Source of the DNA: Collinsella sp.
Lineage (GTDB): Bacteria > Actinomycetota > Coriobacteriia > Coriobacteriales > Coriobacteriaceae
Length of the DNA stretch: 64,000 nt
Direction of reading: 5' to 3'
NCBI GenBank assembly: GCA_031294825.1
Contig: JAUMPM010000044.1
Location: forward strand, 1 to 64,000
Of this stretch, positions 51,986-59,882 are shown in pieces. The translations under genes were made by a program, and so were the position numbers. How positions within the stretch are numbered: position 1 is the first letter of the stretch; every line of letters begins with the position of its first letter. The notes beneath the pieces are model-generated. The model was not told the DNA's origin. It saw nothing but the letters and a program-made list of their open reading frames with translations, and did not search any database.

Positions 51986-53176
51986 ATGAGTATCGTATTG
52001 TCACATACCACTGCAAAAGCGGTCTACCAGGCCGCGCATTCGGTGTCTGCGAAAGGCATCGAGTCCTGTAGTCCTGCCGCGATTTACGGATCATGTCCCA
52101 CCGGAACGCTCCTTGACGCAGCCGCAGAATGGCTCACCAAACATGATGTTTCCCTCGACGCAAATGATTCCCTCGAGGTGATGGTGTTTGATCGCAGGAA
52201 TGCGCGCTATGCAATGAACTGTCAATGCCACGTTTCTTCAAAACGATTCTCGAGCTCACGCTTTGTAGAGCTTAAAGATGGCATCTTCGTTGTTGGCGTT
52301 GAGCTTTGCGCACTTCAGGCCGCCACCTATCTTTCTTTTCGTGAACTGGTGGAGTACTACTTTGAACTATGCGGCGCTTATTCCCTTGGAACCGACTCTT
52401 CCACCTCCTATACCGAGCGTTTCGCGCTCACCTCGACCGAGAGGTTAAAGCAGTTCTTTAATTCCATTACCAGATGCGACGGTCTGGCCCTTGCCCGAAA
52501 GGCGATCCAATGTGTGCGCGACGGATGCCGGTCTCCCATGGAAACGGCATTTGTCATGATGCTAACGCTGCCCAAAAGCGAAGGAGGGCTTGGTATTAAG
52601 GGAATTGAGACCGATTACGAGGTGCAGGTCACCGCTGCTGCAAAGAATCTCACGAGACGCAAAAAGTTCTTTATGGATGCGTATCTAAAGAAATCTCGCA
52701 CAGACATTGAATACAACGGTTTTTATCATGACGCGGAAGAAGACCACGCCATCGATGAGGAGCGCAAGAATGCGCTTGCGTCCATGGGATACGGAATCAT
52801 CACCGTCAGTCGTTATTCCTTTATGCATGCCAGTGCTTTCGTTAGGGTCATGGAGGCGATCCAGCGGAAAGAGGGCGTACGCCCCTCGCGTCTGCCAAAA
52901 GACTTTCAAATCATGCAAGAGGACCTGAGACAGTTTGTGCTCAGAAGGTTTATAGAAGAGAAAAAGCGAATTCAGAAGCAGCTTCGCCAGGATTCCGAAG
53001 AGCGTCAACGAATCGATCTCGAAAAAGCAACGCTCGAAGGCATCACGCTGGATGACCCGACAATTAATGAAGTTCCAGCAATCGATGACATGCAGACAGT
53101 CGAATCCGACAGCCCATCATTTGCCCAAACAAACAGCCTTGCGCCCGAGGGCAGGATCTTCGGGGCCGGAAGCTAG
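51986..53176 (+). CDS. PD-(D/E)XK endonuclease-like protein
   Basis: 396 residues, AT-richer than neighbours. The centre reads RTDIEYNGFYHDAEEDHAIDEERKNALASMGY, with the H...D..R...L pattern of DUF559/Vsr-like nuclease domains (D-I-E-Y as a possible D/E-x-Y/K strand). Around it are an N-terminal helical part with several Cys and a long charged C-terminal helix. Similar genes are, in my recollection, common and multi-copy in Coriobacteriia, where function is unknown; a role in defence or DNA repair is possible. The start lacks a strong ribosome site. Confidence 0.6.
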   Translation: MSIVLSHTTAKAVYQAAHSVSAKGIESCSPAAIYGSCPTGTLLDAAAEWLTKHDVSLDANDSLEVMVFDRRNARYAMNCQCHVSSKRFSSSRFVELKDGIFVVGVELCALQAATYLSFRELVEYYFELCGAYSLGTDSSTSYTERFALTSTERLKQFFNSITRCDGLALARKAIQCVRDGCRSPMETAFVMMLTLPKSEGGLGIKGIETDYEVQVTAAAKNLTRRKKFFMDAYLKKSRTDIEYNGFYHDAEEDHAIDEERKNALASMGYGIITVSRYSFMHASAFVRVMEAIQRKEGVRPSRLPKDFQIMQEDLRQFVLRRFIEEKKRIQKQLRQDSEERQRIDLEKATLEGITLDDPTINEVPAIDDMQTVESDSPSFAQTNSLAPEGRIFGAGS

Positions 53177-53521
53177 ACCGGCTAACAAGGTGGGCACCTT
53201 AGCGACGTGCAAAATTGCGAGTATTCAGCAGAGCCGGGTGTCTATCACCCTCGAGTGGATCCAAATGTGAAGCGAAATCACTCTTGCGTGAGAGCGTTAG
53301 GCAGCATTTGAGGAAGAACTCATCGGATTAACACCCTAAGATAACTCTTGAACTGCATTATATGGCCTGCAATAAATTAACGGACCCCCTATCGTTGCAG
53401 AATACTCCAATTTTTGCACGGCTCAGGGGCACCCACCCCGGCATCGGCTATCAAAACCGCTCAGTCCGGGATCTCGTCCACTATTCCCCATCATTTTGTG
53501 CAACGAATTACCTGAACGTCA

Positions 53522-53549
53522 TTGACATATGAACATACACTCATATAAT
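53522..53549 (+). promoter_or_regulatory. Consensus sigma-70 promoter of the arsR-type gene, overlapping an operator
   Basis: TTGACA (53522-53527), 16 bases, then TATAAT (53544-53549), a full consensus promoter. Operator 1 (ATATGAACATACACTCATATAAT, in two parts from 53527 to 53549) lies across the spacer and the -10 box, so binding would block polymerase. Confidence 0.85.
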
Positions 53550-53581
53550 CGGAAGCAAGTTATATGAGCGCATGTTCATAT
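53527..53581. promoter_or_regulatory. Two ArsR-type operators
   Basis: Operator 1 at 53527-53549 and operator 2 at 53560-53581 are inverted copies of the motif TTATATGAG-N4-TGTTCATA. This has the interrupted-palindrome form (ATATGA... TTCATAT) of SmtB/CadC-type sites. They flank the transcription start region of the regulator gene. Confidence 0.8.
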
Positions 53582-53595
53582 GAAAGGATATTGCA

Positions 53596-53961
53596 ATGAG
53601 CGGCCACGCAGACGAAACAACGCACGGTAGCGAAGCCACCGAACCCGTCGTCCCCACCACTTGCTCGCCCGAGGACCTGCCCGACGAGGAGCTGCTGTAC
53701 GACCTCGCTGACCTGTTCAAGGTTTTCAGCGACACCACGCGTATCAAGATTCTCTATGCCCTCATGGGCCGCGAGCTGTGCGTGGCAGACATCGCCGAGG
53801 CGACCGAAACCTCGCAATCTGCAGTGTCGCATCAGCTGCGCACGCTCAAGCAGTCGCACTTGGTCAAATTCCGCCGCGACGGCCGTAACATCCTCTACTC
53901 ACTCGCCGACGACCACGTCTACACCATGCTCAACCAGGGCATGAGCCATATCTGCGAATAG
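53596..53961 (+). CDS. ArsR/SmtB family metal-responsive repressor
   Basis: 121 residues. A winged helix of the ArsR type occupies residues 35-110: LADLFKVFSDTTRIKILYALMGRELCVADIAEATETSQSAVSHQLRTLKQSHLVKFRRDGR. Position ELCVADI has one Cys at the alpha-3 metal-site place (CadC/ArsR have ELCVCD), and the last helix has DDHVYTML...H, matching the alpha-5 Zn-type site. It most likely senses Zn or Cd. GAAAGG lies ten bases before the ATG. It begins the metal-resistance unit. Confidence 0.9.
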   Translation: MSGHADETTHGSEATEPVVPTTCSPEDLPDEELLYDLADLFKVFSDTTRIKILYALMGRELCVADIAEATETSQSAVSHQLRTLKQSHLVKFRRDGRNILYSLADDHVYTMLNQGMSHICE

Positions 53962-54023
53962 CAACCAACCACGGTACCAGCGCGGCCTGCACCCAAGCCG
54001 CAAAAACGGGAAAGGAACCCACC

Positions 54024-54242
54024 ATGAAAAAGCAGTTTAAACTCGACGAGATCGACTGCGCCAACTGCGCGCGCGAGCTTCAGGACGAGCTGGCCAAGCT
54101 CGATGGCGTCAAGTCCGTTTCGGTCAACTTTATGACCCAGAAGTTGACGCTCGAGGCCGATGACGCCGAGTTCGACGAGGTCCTCGACCGCGTTGTGGAG
54201 TTCACCGCCGACGCCGAGCCGGACTGCGAGATCATCCTCTAG
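54024..54242 (+). CDS. Heavy-metal-associated (HMA) domain protein
   Basis: 72 residues, a single HMA domain of ferredoxin-like fold. DEIDCANCARELQ carries the CxxC metal site. Its acidic C-terminus ends PDCEIIL with a third Cys. Stand-alone HMA proteins deliver metal to a P1B ATPase, and here the ATPase next door lacks its own HMA. GGGAAAGGAA is the ribosome site. A terminator and then a second operator separate it from that gene. Confidence 0.9.
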   Translation: MKKQFKLDEIDCANCARELQDELAKLDGVKSVSVNFMTQKLTLEADDAEFDEVLDRVVEFTADAEPDCEIIL

Positions 54243-54263
54243 CCCAGGTTTACGCCAACCCGC

Positions 54264-54286
54264 AAGGCCGCGCTTGACGCGGCCTT
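54264..54286 (+). terminator. Terminator between HMA gene and ATPase gene
   Basis: AAGGCCGCG and CGCGGCCTT arms around a five-base loop, followed by TG. The T tract is short, so read-through is likely. Confidence 0.6.
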
Positions 54287-54297
54287 TGCACGCGAAA

Positions 54298-54318
54298 TTA
54301 TATGAGTGAGTGTTCATA
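54298..54318. promoter_or_regulatory. ArsR-type operator 3, before the P-type ATPase
   Basis: TTATATGAGTGAGTGTTCATA matches operators 1 and 2 in all but two or three internal bases. It lies 25 bases before the ATPase start, so the exporter is probably controlled separately by the same repressor. Confidence 0.82.
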
Positions 54319-54342
54319 CATTCAAATGGGAGGATACGAGTC

Positions 54343-56295
54343 ATGGCCACCGCCGACCCCAAGAAGAAAAAGAAGAAGCGCAAGAAAAAAGAGTCACTCG
54401 AGCATAAGCGCAACCGCATCCTGGTAGCGCTGGGCATTTTTGCCGTGGTGTACGCCCTCGATGAGCTCGGCACCCTCGCCGCCGCATTCGGCACCCCGGG
54501 CGACATCTACGCCAGCTTCGTGCTGTTCCTCGTGCCATTTTTGATTGCCGGCTACGACGTACTGCAAAAGGCATTCAATAACATCCGCCGCGGCAAGGCC
54601 TTCGACGAGAGCTTCCTCATGGCCGTCGCGACTATCGGCGCGTTTGCCATGGTGCTTTTCCCCGATACCGACCCGCACATGGCCGAAGGCGCCGCCGTCA
54701 TGCTGTTCTACCAGGTCGGCGAGCTGTTCCAGGCATACGCCGTGGGCAAGAGCCGCAAGTCGATCAGTGCCATGATGGACATCGTGCCCGACTACGCCAA
54801 CGTCGAACAGCCCGACGGCACGCTCGAGCAGGTCTTCCCCGACGACATCGCCGTCGGCACCGTGATCGTGGTCAAGCCCGGCGAGCGCGTGCCTATCGAC
54901 GGCGTCATCGTCGAGGGCGAAACCCAGCTCGACACCGCCGCGCTCACGGGCGAGTCAGTCCCCCGCCCTGCCAAGTCCGGCGACGATATCATAAGCGGCT
55001 GTATCAACATGACGGGCCTCATCCACGTGCGCACCACCAAGCCGTTTGGCGAGTCCACCGTCGCGCGTGTTCTGGAGCTCGTGGAGAATGCCAGCGAAAA
55101 GAAGGCACGTACCGAGAACTTCATCACGCGCTTCGCCCGCGTCTACACGCCCGCCGTCACCGGCGCGGCCGCGGTACTCGCGCTCGGCGGCGGCTTGATC
55201 ACCGGCGCCTGGTCCGACTGGATCCTGCGCGGCCTGACCTTCCTGGTCGTCAGCTGCCCGTGCGCGCTCGTGATCAGCGTGCCGCTCAGCTTCTTTGGCG
55301 GCATCGGCGGCGCATCCAAGCTGGGCGTTCTCATCAAGGGTTCTAACTACCTCGAAACGCTCGCCGACGTGGACACCGTCGTCTTCGACAAGACCGGCAC
55401 GCTGACCAACGGCACGTTTTCGGTCGTGTCGGTGCACCCCGAGTCTGGCTATACCGAGCAGTCGTTGCTCGAGGTCGCAGCCCTTGCGGAGTCGTTCTCC
55501 GACCATCCCATCGCGCAGTCGGTGCGCGCCGCCTTCCAGGGCGAACTCGACCCCAAGCGCGTAAGCGACTCCACCAACGACGCGGGCCATGGCGTGACGG
55601 CAACCATCGACGGCAAGCACATCGTCGTTGGCAACGCAAAGATGCTCGCCGCGACCGGAGTCGAAGCGCCCAATTGCGAGGTCGTCGGAACGATTCTGCA
55701 TGTGCTGGTCGACGGCACGTACGCCGGCCACATCGTGATTGCCGACACCGTTAAGGCCGATGCCGAACAAACGATCCGCGACCTGCACGCCGCCGGCGTC
55801 AAGCACACCGTTATGCTCACGGGCGACCGCGAGGAGGTTGCGGCGTCTGTGGCCAAGCAACTCAGTCTCGACGAGTTCCACGCGCAGCTGCTGCCGGGCG
55901 ATAAGGTCGAGCGTGTTGAGGCGTTGCTTGCGAGCGAGAACGGCAAGGGCAAGCTCGCTTTTGTCGGCGACGGCATCAACGACGCACCCGTGCTTACCCG
56001 TGCCGATGTGGGCATCGCCATGGGCGCCATGGGCTCGGACGCCGCAATTGAGGCGGCGGACGTCGTGCTGATGGATGACAAGCCGTCCAACATCTCCCGC
56101 GCGATCTGCGTGGCGCGCAAGACCATGTCGATTGTTTGGCAGAACATCATCTTTGCGCTGGGCATTAAGTTGCTGATTCTGGTGCTTGCGGCACTGGGCA
56201 TCGCCAACATGTGGCTTGCCGTGTTCGGCGACGTAGGCGTGGCGATCATCGCCATCCTGAACGCCATGCGCGCGATGGGTGTCAAGACCCTGTAG
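54343..56295 (+). CDS. Heavy-metal exporting P1B-type ATPase
   Basis: 650 residues. All P-type motifs are visible: TGES actuator loop (ALTGESVPR), the CPC metal site in VVSCPCALVISVPLS, the phosphorylation site DKTGTLTNG and GDGINDAPVLTRADVGIAMG. A Lys-rich cytoplasmic start (residues 5-25) replaces the usual HMA domain. The CPC, together with the later K...DVG membrane segment, fits the Zn/Cd/Pb group (ZntA/CadA). The GGGAGG site precedes MATADPKKK by eight bases; an earlier ATG lies within operator 3. It exports metal, with the HMA gene and ArsR regulator as partners. Confidence 0.9.
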   Translation: MATADPKKKKKKRKKKESLEHKRNRILVALGIFAVVYALDELGTLAAAFGTPGDIYASFVLFLVPFLIAGYDVLQKAFNNIRRGKAFDESFLMAVATIGAFAMVLFPDTDPHMAEGAAVMLFYQVGELFQAYAVGKSRKSISAMMDIVPDYANVEQPDGTLEQVFPDDIAVGTVIVVKPGERVPIDGVIVEGETQLDTAALTGESVPRPAKSGDDIISGCINMTGLIHVRTTKPFGESTVARVLELVENASEKKARTENFITRFARVYTPAVTGAAAVLALGGGLITGAWSDWILRGLTFLVVSCPCALVISVPLSFFGGIGGASKLGVLIKGSNYLETLADVDTVVFDKTGTLTNGTFSVVSVHPESGYTEQSLLEVAALAESFSDHPIAQSVRAAFQGELDPKRVSDSTNDAGHGVTATIDGKHIVVGNAKMLAATGVEAPNCEVVGTILHVLVDGTYAGHIVIADTVKADAEQTIRDLHAAGVKHTVMLTGDREEVAASVAKQLSLDEFHAQLLPGDKVERVEALLASENGKGKLAFVGDGINDAPVLTRADVGIAMGAMGSDAAIEAADVVLMDDKPSNISRAICVARKTMSIVWQNIIFALGIKLLILVLAALGIANMWLAVFGDVGVAIIAILNAMRAMGVKTL

Positions 56296-56410
56296 TGCTG
56301 CCCGGCCCCGGCCTGCGGTGACGTCGCTGACGGTTCTTGGGCATCGTTTGCTGGCGGGGTTCCTTGTCTGAGTTGGACTTTGTTGGTCGGGCCACTCGTC
56401 CCGGTCGCTG

Positions 56411-56433
56411 TCCCGCGCCGTTCCGGCGCGGGA
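56411..56433. terminator. Hairpin between convergent ATPase and DtxR-type genes
   Basis: TCCCGCGCC and GGCGCGGGA arms around GTTCC. There is no T tract on either side, so it is a weak or factor-assisted terminator. Confidence 0.45.
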
Positions 56434-56453
56434 GGCGCGCCGCTGCGGGAGTG

Positions 56454-56843
56454 CTAGTCGGTCATTGTTGGCGCCGAAACACCATCCCGTCCCAGCATCG
56501 ATCTTAGCTTCTCAAAACTCTCCTCGCTCAGGCAGTGCTCCATGTGGCAGCCCTCTTGCGACGCGACCTCAGCCGAAACACCCGCGTCCTCTAGCAGCCC
56601 CACGAAAAAGCAGTGACGCTCCCACATTTGACGAGCGACCTCCAGCCCCCGCTTTGTCAGATGAACATCTCGTTTGCCCATTTCGACATAGCCGTTGCTC
56701 TCCAACGTCGCCATGGCCTTGGAAACGCTCGCCTTAGTTACGCCGAGGTACTCCGCAACGTCAATCGAGCGCACGATGCCCTGACGTTCCGACAGAACGT
56801 AGATCGATTCGAGATAGTCTTCTCCGGATTCACGTAGGGCCAT
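56454..56843 (-). CDS. DtxR/MntR-type metal regulator
   Basis: 129 residues, about the size of MntR-like proteins without SH3 domain. The N-terminal winged helix (SGEDYLESIYVLSERQGIVRSIDVAEYLGVTKASVSKAMATLESNGYVEM) is followed by the metal-binding and dimerisation helices with CHMEHCLSEE, whose Cys/His/Glu set fits an iron or manganese site. The ATG of MALRESGED follows GAAAGGCGG. An inverted repeat lies upstream. The gene may control the metal exporter at 49405 or the nitroreductase, whose upstream regions have DtxR-like sites. Confidence 0.88.
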   Translation of the reverse strand: MALRESGEDYLESIYVLSERQGIVRSIDVAEYLGVTKASVSKAMATLESNGYVEMGKRDVHLTKRGLEVARQMWERHCFFVGLLEDAGVSAEVASQEGCHMEHCLSEESFEKLRSMLGRDGVSAPTMTD

Positions 56844-56889
56844 GGGCCGCCTTTCGCGATGATTGCTAGTTAGCCTTTGGATACTTTCC

Positions 56890-56950
56890 ACGGCTAACTT
56901 TACCGCAAAAGTTGCCCATGTCTTACTACTTTGTCTAAAAGTTAGCCGTG
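56890..56950. promoter_or_regulatory. Inverted repeats before the DtxR-type gene
   Basis: CACGGCTAACTTT (56890-56902) and its exact complement (56938-56950) flank the likely promoter, 47-107 bases upstream of the start. A third TTAGCC half-site is at 56870-56875. Half-sites with TTAGCC/GGCTAA resemble those of DtxR relatives, so autoregulation is plausible. Confidence 0.6.
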
Positions 56951-56980
56951 TTTCACAAAACGTGCGAGACGAAAACAAAA

Positions 56981-57026
56981 TGGGGACGCCCTGCAAGGAG
57001 TGTCCCCAGGCGCCGGGTGCCGGCCC
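56981..57026. repeat. GGGGACACTC-family repeat, copy 4
   Basis: GGGGAC...AAGGAGTGTCCCCAG and GTGCCGG match the blocks of copies 2 and 3. It lies immediately past the end of the HAD gene. Confidence 0.6.
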
Positions 57027-57030
57027 GCAG

Positions 57031-57801
57031 TTACATCAATCCAAAGTGCTTCGCGGCGTTGTAGATGCCGTCGTCGTCCACGGCAGTCGTAACGTAGGTC
57101 GCTGCAGCCTTCACCGTATCCTGCGCGTTGCCCATGGCCACGCTTGTGCCCACGGCCGAGAACATCGACAGGTCGTTCTCGCCGTCGCCAAAGGCGATCG
57201 CCTCGCTCGCGTCGATGCCCAGGCGCTCCAGCGTCGCCGCCACGCCCAGGTCCTTGCCGCCGTTGGCCGGAATAATGTCGCAGAACAAATCGCACCAGCG
57301 CGTAGTGAGCGAATGCGACACCGCATCGGTCACGATATGCTCGTCGGCCGGATCCACAAAGGCACAGAACTGGTAAACCGGCGCGTCAAAGGCATGCTCA
57401 AACGGCTCCTCGTGGTAGACGATTCCCGCGTTGCTGCCGGCCGTCACCACGCGCTCGGACAGGCGGTTCACAAACGAGTTCTCGCCCTGCATGCACAGCG
57501 AGTCATAGCGCCCCTGCGCCACCTGGTCCACAATCACCGCAACGTCGTCCGGGTCAATCGGGCAGCTACGGTAGACGCCCTCGGCATCAAAGCAGTGCTG
57601 GCCCGAAAGCGTAATGTACGCATCCCAACCAAGATCGAACAGCCAATCGGGCATCTGGTAGGTCGGACGACCCGTGGCGATCACGCACGCAATCCCCTGC
57701 TCATGAAAGCTGTCGAGCACCTGCTGCGCCGACGCCGGAATCCGGTGGGTCTTAAAGCTCAGCAGCGTGCCATCGATATCGAAAAACGCGGCTTTGATCA
57801 T
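57031..57801 (-). CDS. HAD superfamily (Cof-type) phosphatase
   Basis: 256 residues. Motif I FFDIDGTLLSF, motif II VIATGRPTYQM, and motif IV AIAFGDGENDLSMFSAVGTSVAMGNA are complete, with the type IIB cap between. These enzymes dephosphorylate sugar or coenzyme phosphates; the substrate is not set by sequence. The ATG follows GAGGAG and lies six bases past the ABC-F stop, so the two genes are co-transcribed. Confidence 0.9.
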   Translation of the reverse strand: MIKAAFFDIDGTLLSFKTHRIPASAQQVLDSFHEQGIACVIATGRPTYQMPDWLFDLGWDAYITLSGQHCFDAEGVYRSCPIDPDDVAVIVDQVAQGRYDSLCMQGENSFVNRLSERVVTAGSNAGIVYHEEPFEHAFDAPVYQFCAFVDPADEHIVTDAVSHSLTTRWCDLFCDIIPANGGKDLGVAATLERLGIDASEAIAFGDGENDLSMFSAVGTSVAMGNAQDTVKAAATYVTTAVDDDGIYNAAKHFGLM

Positions 57802-57807
57802 CCTCGT

Positions 57808-59667
57808 CTACTCCTCGCCCTCGAGCTTTTCGCTCGCCTCGAGCCACGCCATCTCCAGCTCGTCCATGGCGGCGTGGGCCTCGTCGATCTTTGCCTGCTG
57901 CTCGCCCAGCGCCGTGTAGTTGGTGGGATCGACCTGCGCCATAGCGGCCTCGGCCTCCTCCACGCGGGCGCGCTGCGTCTCCATCTTGCGCTCGAGAGAG
58001 CTCACCTCGCGACGGAGCTTCTGGCGCTCGGCGTTAGAAAGGCCATTGGGCTGGCCGCTCGACTTGGGCTTTTCGGCCGCAGCTGCCGTGGCACCGGTGT
58101 CGAACGTGCCGGTCTTGGCGCTCGGCGCGCCCACGGGCTCGCCCTCGGCCGTGGCGTTGCACAGGCGCAGGTATTGGTCGACACCGCCGGGCATATGCGT
58201 CAGATGACCGTCAAGCAGCGCCCACTGCTGGTCGGTCACGCGCTCCATAAGGAAGCGGTCGTGCGTAACCAGGATCAGCGTGCCGGGCCAGCCGTCAAGC
58301 AGGTCCTCGACAATCGCAAGCATGTCGGTATCGAGGTCGTTGCCCGGCTCGTCCAGGATGAGCACGTTGGGCTCGTCCAGGATCGTCAGCAGCAGCGATA
58401 GGCGACGGCGCTGGCCGCCCGAAAGGTCGCCGATGCGGCTCCAGAGCTGCTGCGTCGTAAAGCCCAGACGCTCGCAGAGCTTCTCGGGCGAAGTCTCCTT
58501 GCCGTCAATGACGTAGTACTTCTTATAGTTGCTGAGCACCTCGCGGATCGTGTCGCCCATATAAGGCTCGAGCTCCTCGAGCTGCTGCGACAGCACGCCA
58601 AAACGCACCGTCTGGCCGATCTTCACGCGGCCGCGCAGGGGCGCGATCTTGCCCTGAATCACGTCGAGCAGTGTGGACTTGCCGGCGCCGTTCTCGCCCA
58701 AAAGACCATAGCGGTCGCCCGCGCCGATAAGCCAGGTCACGTCGGAGAGCACCTGCTTGGGCGCGCCGTCGGTATCCGCATAGCCGGCATCAACGTCGAT
58801 CACGTCGATGACCTGCTTGCCTAGGCGGCTCACGGCGAGGCGCTTGAGCTCCAGCTCGTCGCGCACGGGCGGCACGTCGGCGATCAGCTCGCGAGCAGCC
58901 TCAACGCGAAACTTGGGCTTGGTGGAACGAGCCTGGGCGCCGCGGCTCAGCCACGCGAGCTCCTTGCGCGCCATGTTACGACGGCGCTCCTCGGTAACGG
59001 CGGCCATGCGGTCGCGCTCCACGCGCTGCAGAATGTAGGCCGAGTAGCCGCCCTCGAAGGGATCGACCTGGCCGTCGTGGACCTCCCACATGCTGGTGCA
59101 GACCTCGTCCAAGAACCAGCGATCGTGCGTGACTACGAGCATGGCACCCTGGCCGCGCTGCCAGCGGGCCTTTAAGTGACGCGCGAGCCAATTGATGGTG
59201 CGCATGTCCAGGTGGTTGGTGGGCTCGTCGAGCATGAGCACGTCGTAGTCGCCGATCAGCAGGCGCGCGAGGTCCACGCGACGGCGCTGGCCGCCCGAAA
59301 GCTCGCCAACCGTGCCCTCCCAGGGCACATCGCTAATAAGGCCGGCCAGAATCTGGCGCGTACGCGGACTCGACGCCCACTCATACTCGGGCGTGTCGCC
59401 CACGACGGCATGATGCACGGTATCGGTGTCGACAAGTTGGTCCTTTTGGCCGAGCAGACCAATCGTGGTGCCGCGGCGATGCGTCACGCGGCCGTCGTCG
59501 GGCTCCAGCGTGCCGGCGAGCACGCTCAGCAGCGTCGACTTGCCGTCGCCGTTTTTGCCGACGATGCCAATACGGTCGCCCTCGCCCACGCCGAGCGTTA
59601 CGCTATCGAAAATATGCTTGGTGGGAAACTCTAGGCTGACGGAATCGCATCCCAAAAGAATCGCCAT
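57808..59667 (-). CDS. ABC-F family ATPase (Uup-like)
   Basis: 619 residues. Two nucleotide-binding domains: GKNGDGKSTLLS with LSGGQRRRVDLARLL, and GENGAGKSTLLD with LSGGQRRRLSLLL. No membrane segment. A linker lies between, and a coiled coil of about 90 residues ends the protein (NAERQKLRREVSSLERKMETQ...), typical of Uup. ABC-F proteins act on the ribosome or, for Uup, on DNA and ribosome-related processes. The start MAILLGCDSV follows GAAGGAG; the longer frame is excluded. Confidence 0.92.
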   Translation of the reverse strand: MAILLGCDSVSLEFPTKHIFDSVTLGVGEGDRIGIVGKNGDGKSTLLSVLAGTLEPDDGRVTHRRGTTIGLLGQKDQLVDTDTVHHAVVGDTPEYEWASSPRTRQILAGLISDVPWEGTVGELSGGQRRRVDLARLLIGDYDVLMLDEPTNHLDMRTINWLARHLKARWQRGQGAMLVVTHDRWFLDEVCTSMWEVHDGQVDPFEGGYSAYILQRVERDRMAAVTEERRRNMARKELAWLSRGAQARSTKPKFRVEAARELIADVPPVRDELELKRLAVSRLGKQVIDVIDVDAGYADTDGAPKQVLSDVTWLIGAGDRYGLLGENGAGKSTLLDVIQGKIAPLRGRVKIGQTVRFGVLSQQLEELEPYMGDTIREVLSNYKKYYVIDGKETSPEKLCERLGFTTQQLWSRIGDLSGGQRRRLSLLLTILDEPNVLILDEPGNDLDTDMLAIVEDLLDGWPGTLILVTHDRFLMERVTDQQWALLDGHLTHMPGGVDQYLRLCNATAEGEPVGAPSAKTGTFDTGATAAAAEKPKSSGQPNGLSNAERQKLRREVSSLERKMETQRARVEEAEAAMAQVDPTNYTALGEQQAKIDEAHAAMDELEMAWLEASEKLEGEE

Positions 59668-59711
59668 ATGCCCTGCTCCTTCGTAGAAATTCAACGTTGT
59701 CCATGATAGCG

Positions 59712-59752
59712 AAAACCACCACTAAGGTGCCTGTCCCCTTTGTGGTGGTTTT
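59712..59752. repeat. CCACCACAAAGG palindrome, copy 8
   Basis: Sixteen-base arms with one mismatch (ACTAAGG for ACAAAGG), inverted loop TGCCTGTCC. It lies 45 bases upstream of the ABC-F start; it may end the pst transcript together with the next hairpin. Confidence 0.8.
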
Positions 59753-59794
59753 GGGCGGGCGCAATCGACGGCCGCAATCCCGCAAACACAAAAA

Positions 59795-59826
59795 GGCGGG
59801 CCATCTCCCGCAAGAGATGACCCGCC
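59795..59826 (-). terminator. Terminator of the pst operon
   Basis: GGCGGGCCATCTC pairs with GAGATGACCCGCC (one mismatch); on the minus strand the stem is followed by TTTTTGTG. It lies 57 bases after the pstB stop. Confidence 0.88.
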
Positions 59827-59882
59827 TCTCCAATCAGTCCCGTGACGACCATGGCCGCCGCGGGCCTCAAGCATGTCCCGGA

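Larger units (their letters stand above)
53177..53595. other. Intergenic region before the ArsR regulon
   Basis: About 420 bases. Only the last 75 hold recognisable features (promoter and operators below). The rest is AT-rich with no ORF or clear repeat. Confidence 0.5.

Noticed and set aside
3428..59752. The eight CCACCACAAAGG palindromes as a CRISPR array
   Set aside because: They are scattered over 56 kb with no regular spacing or spacers, and there are no cas genes. They are dispersed palindromes.
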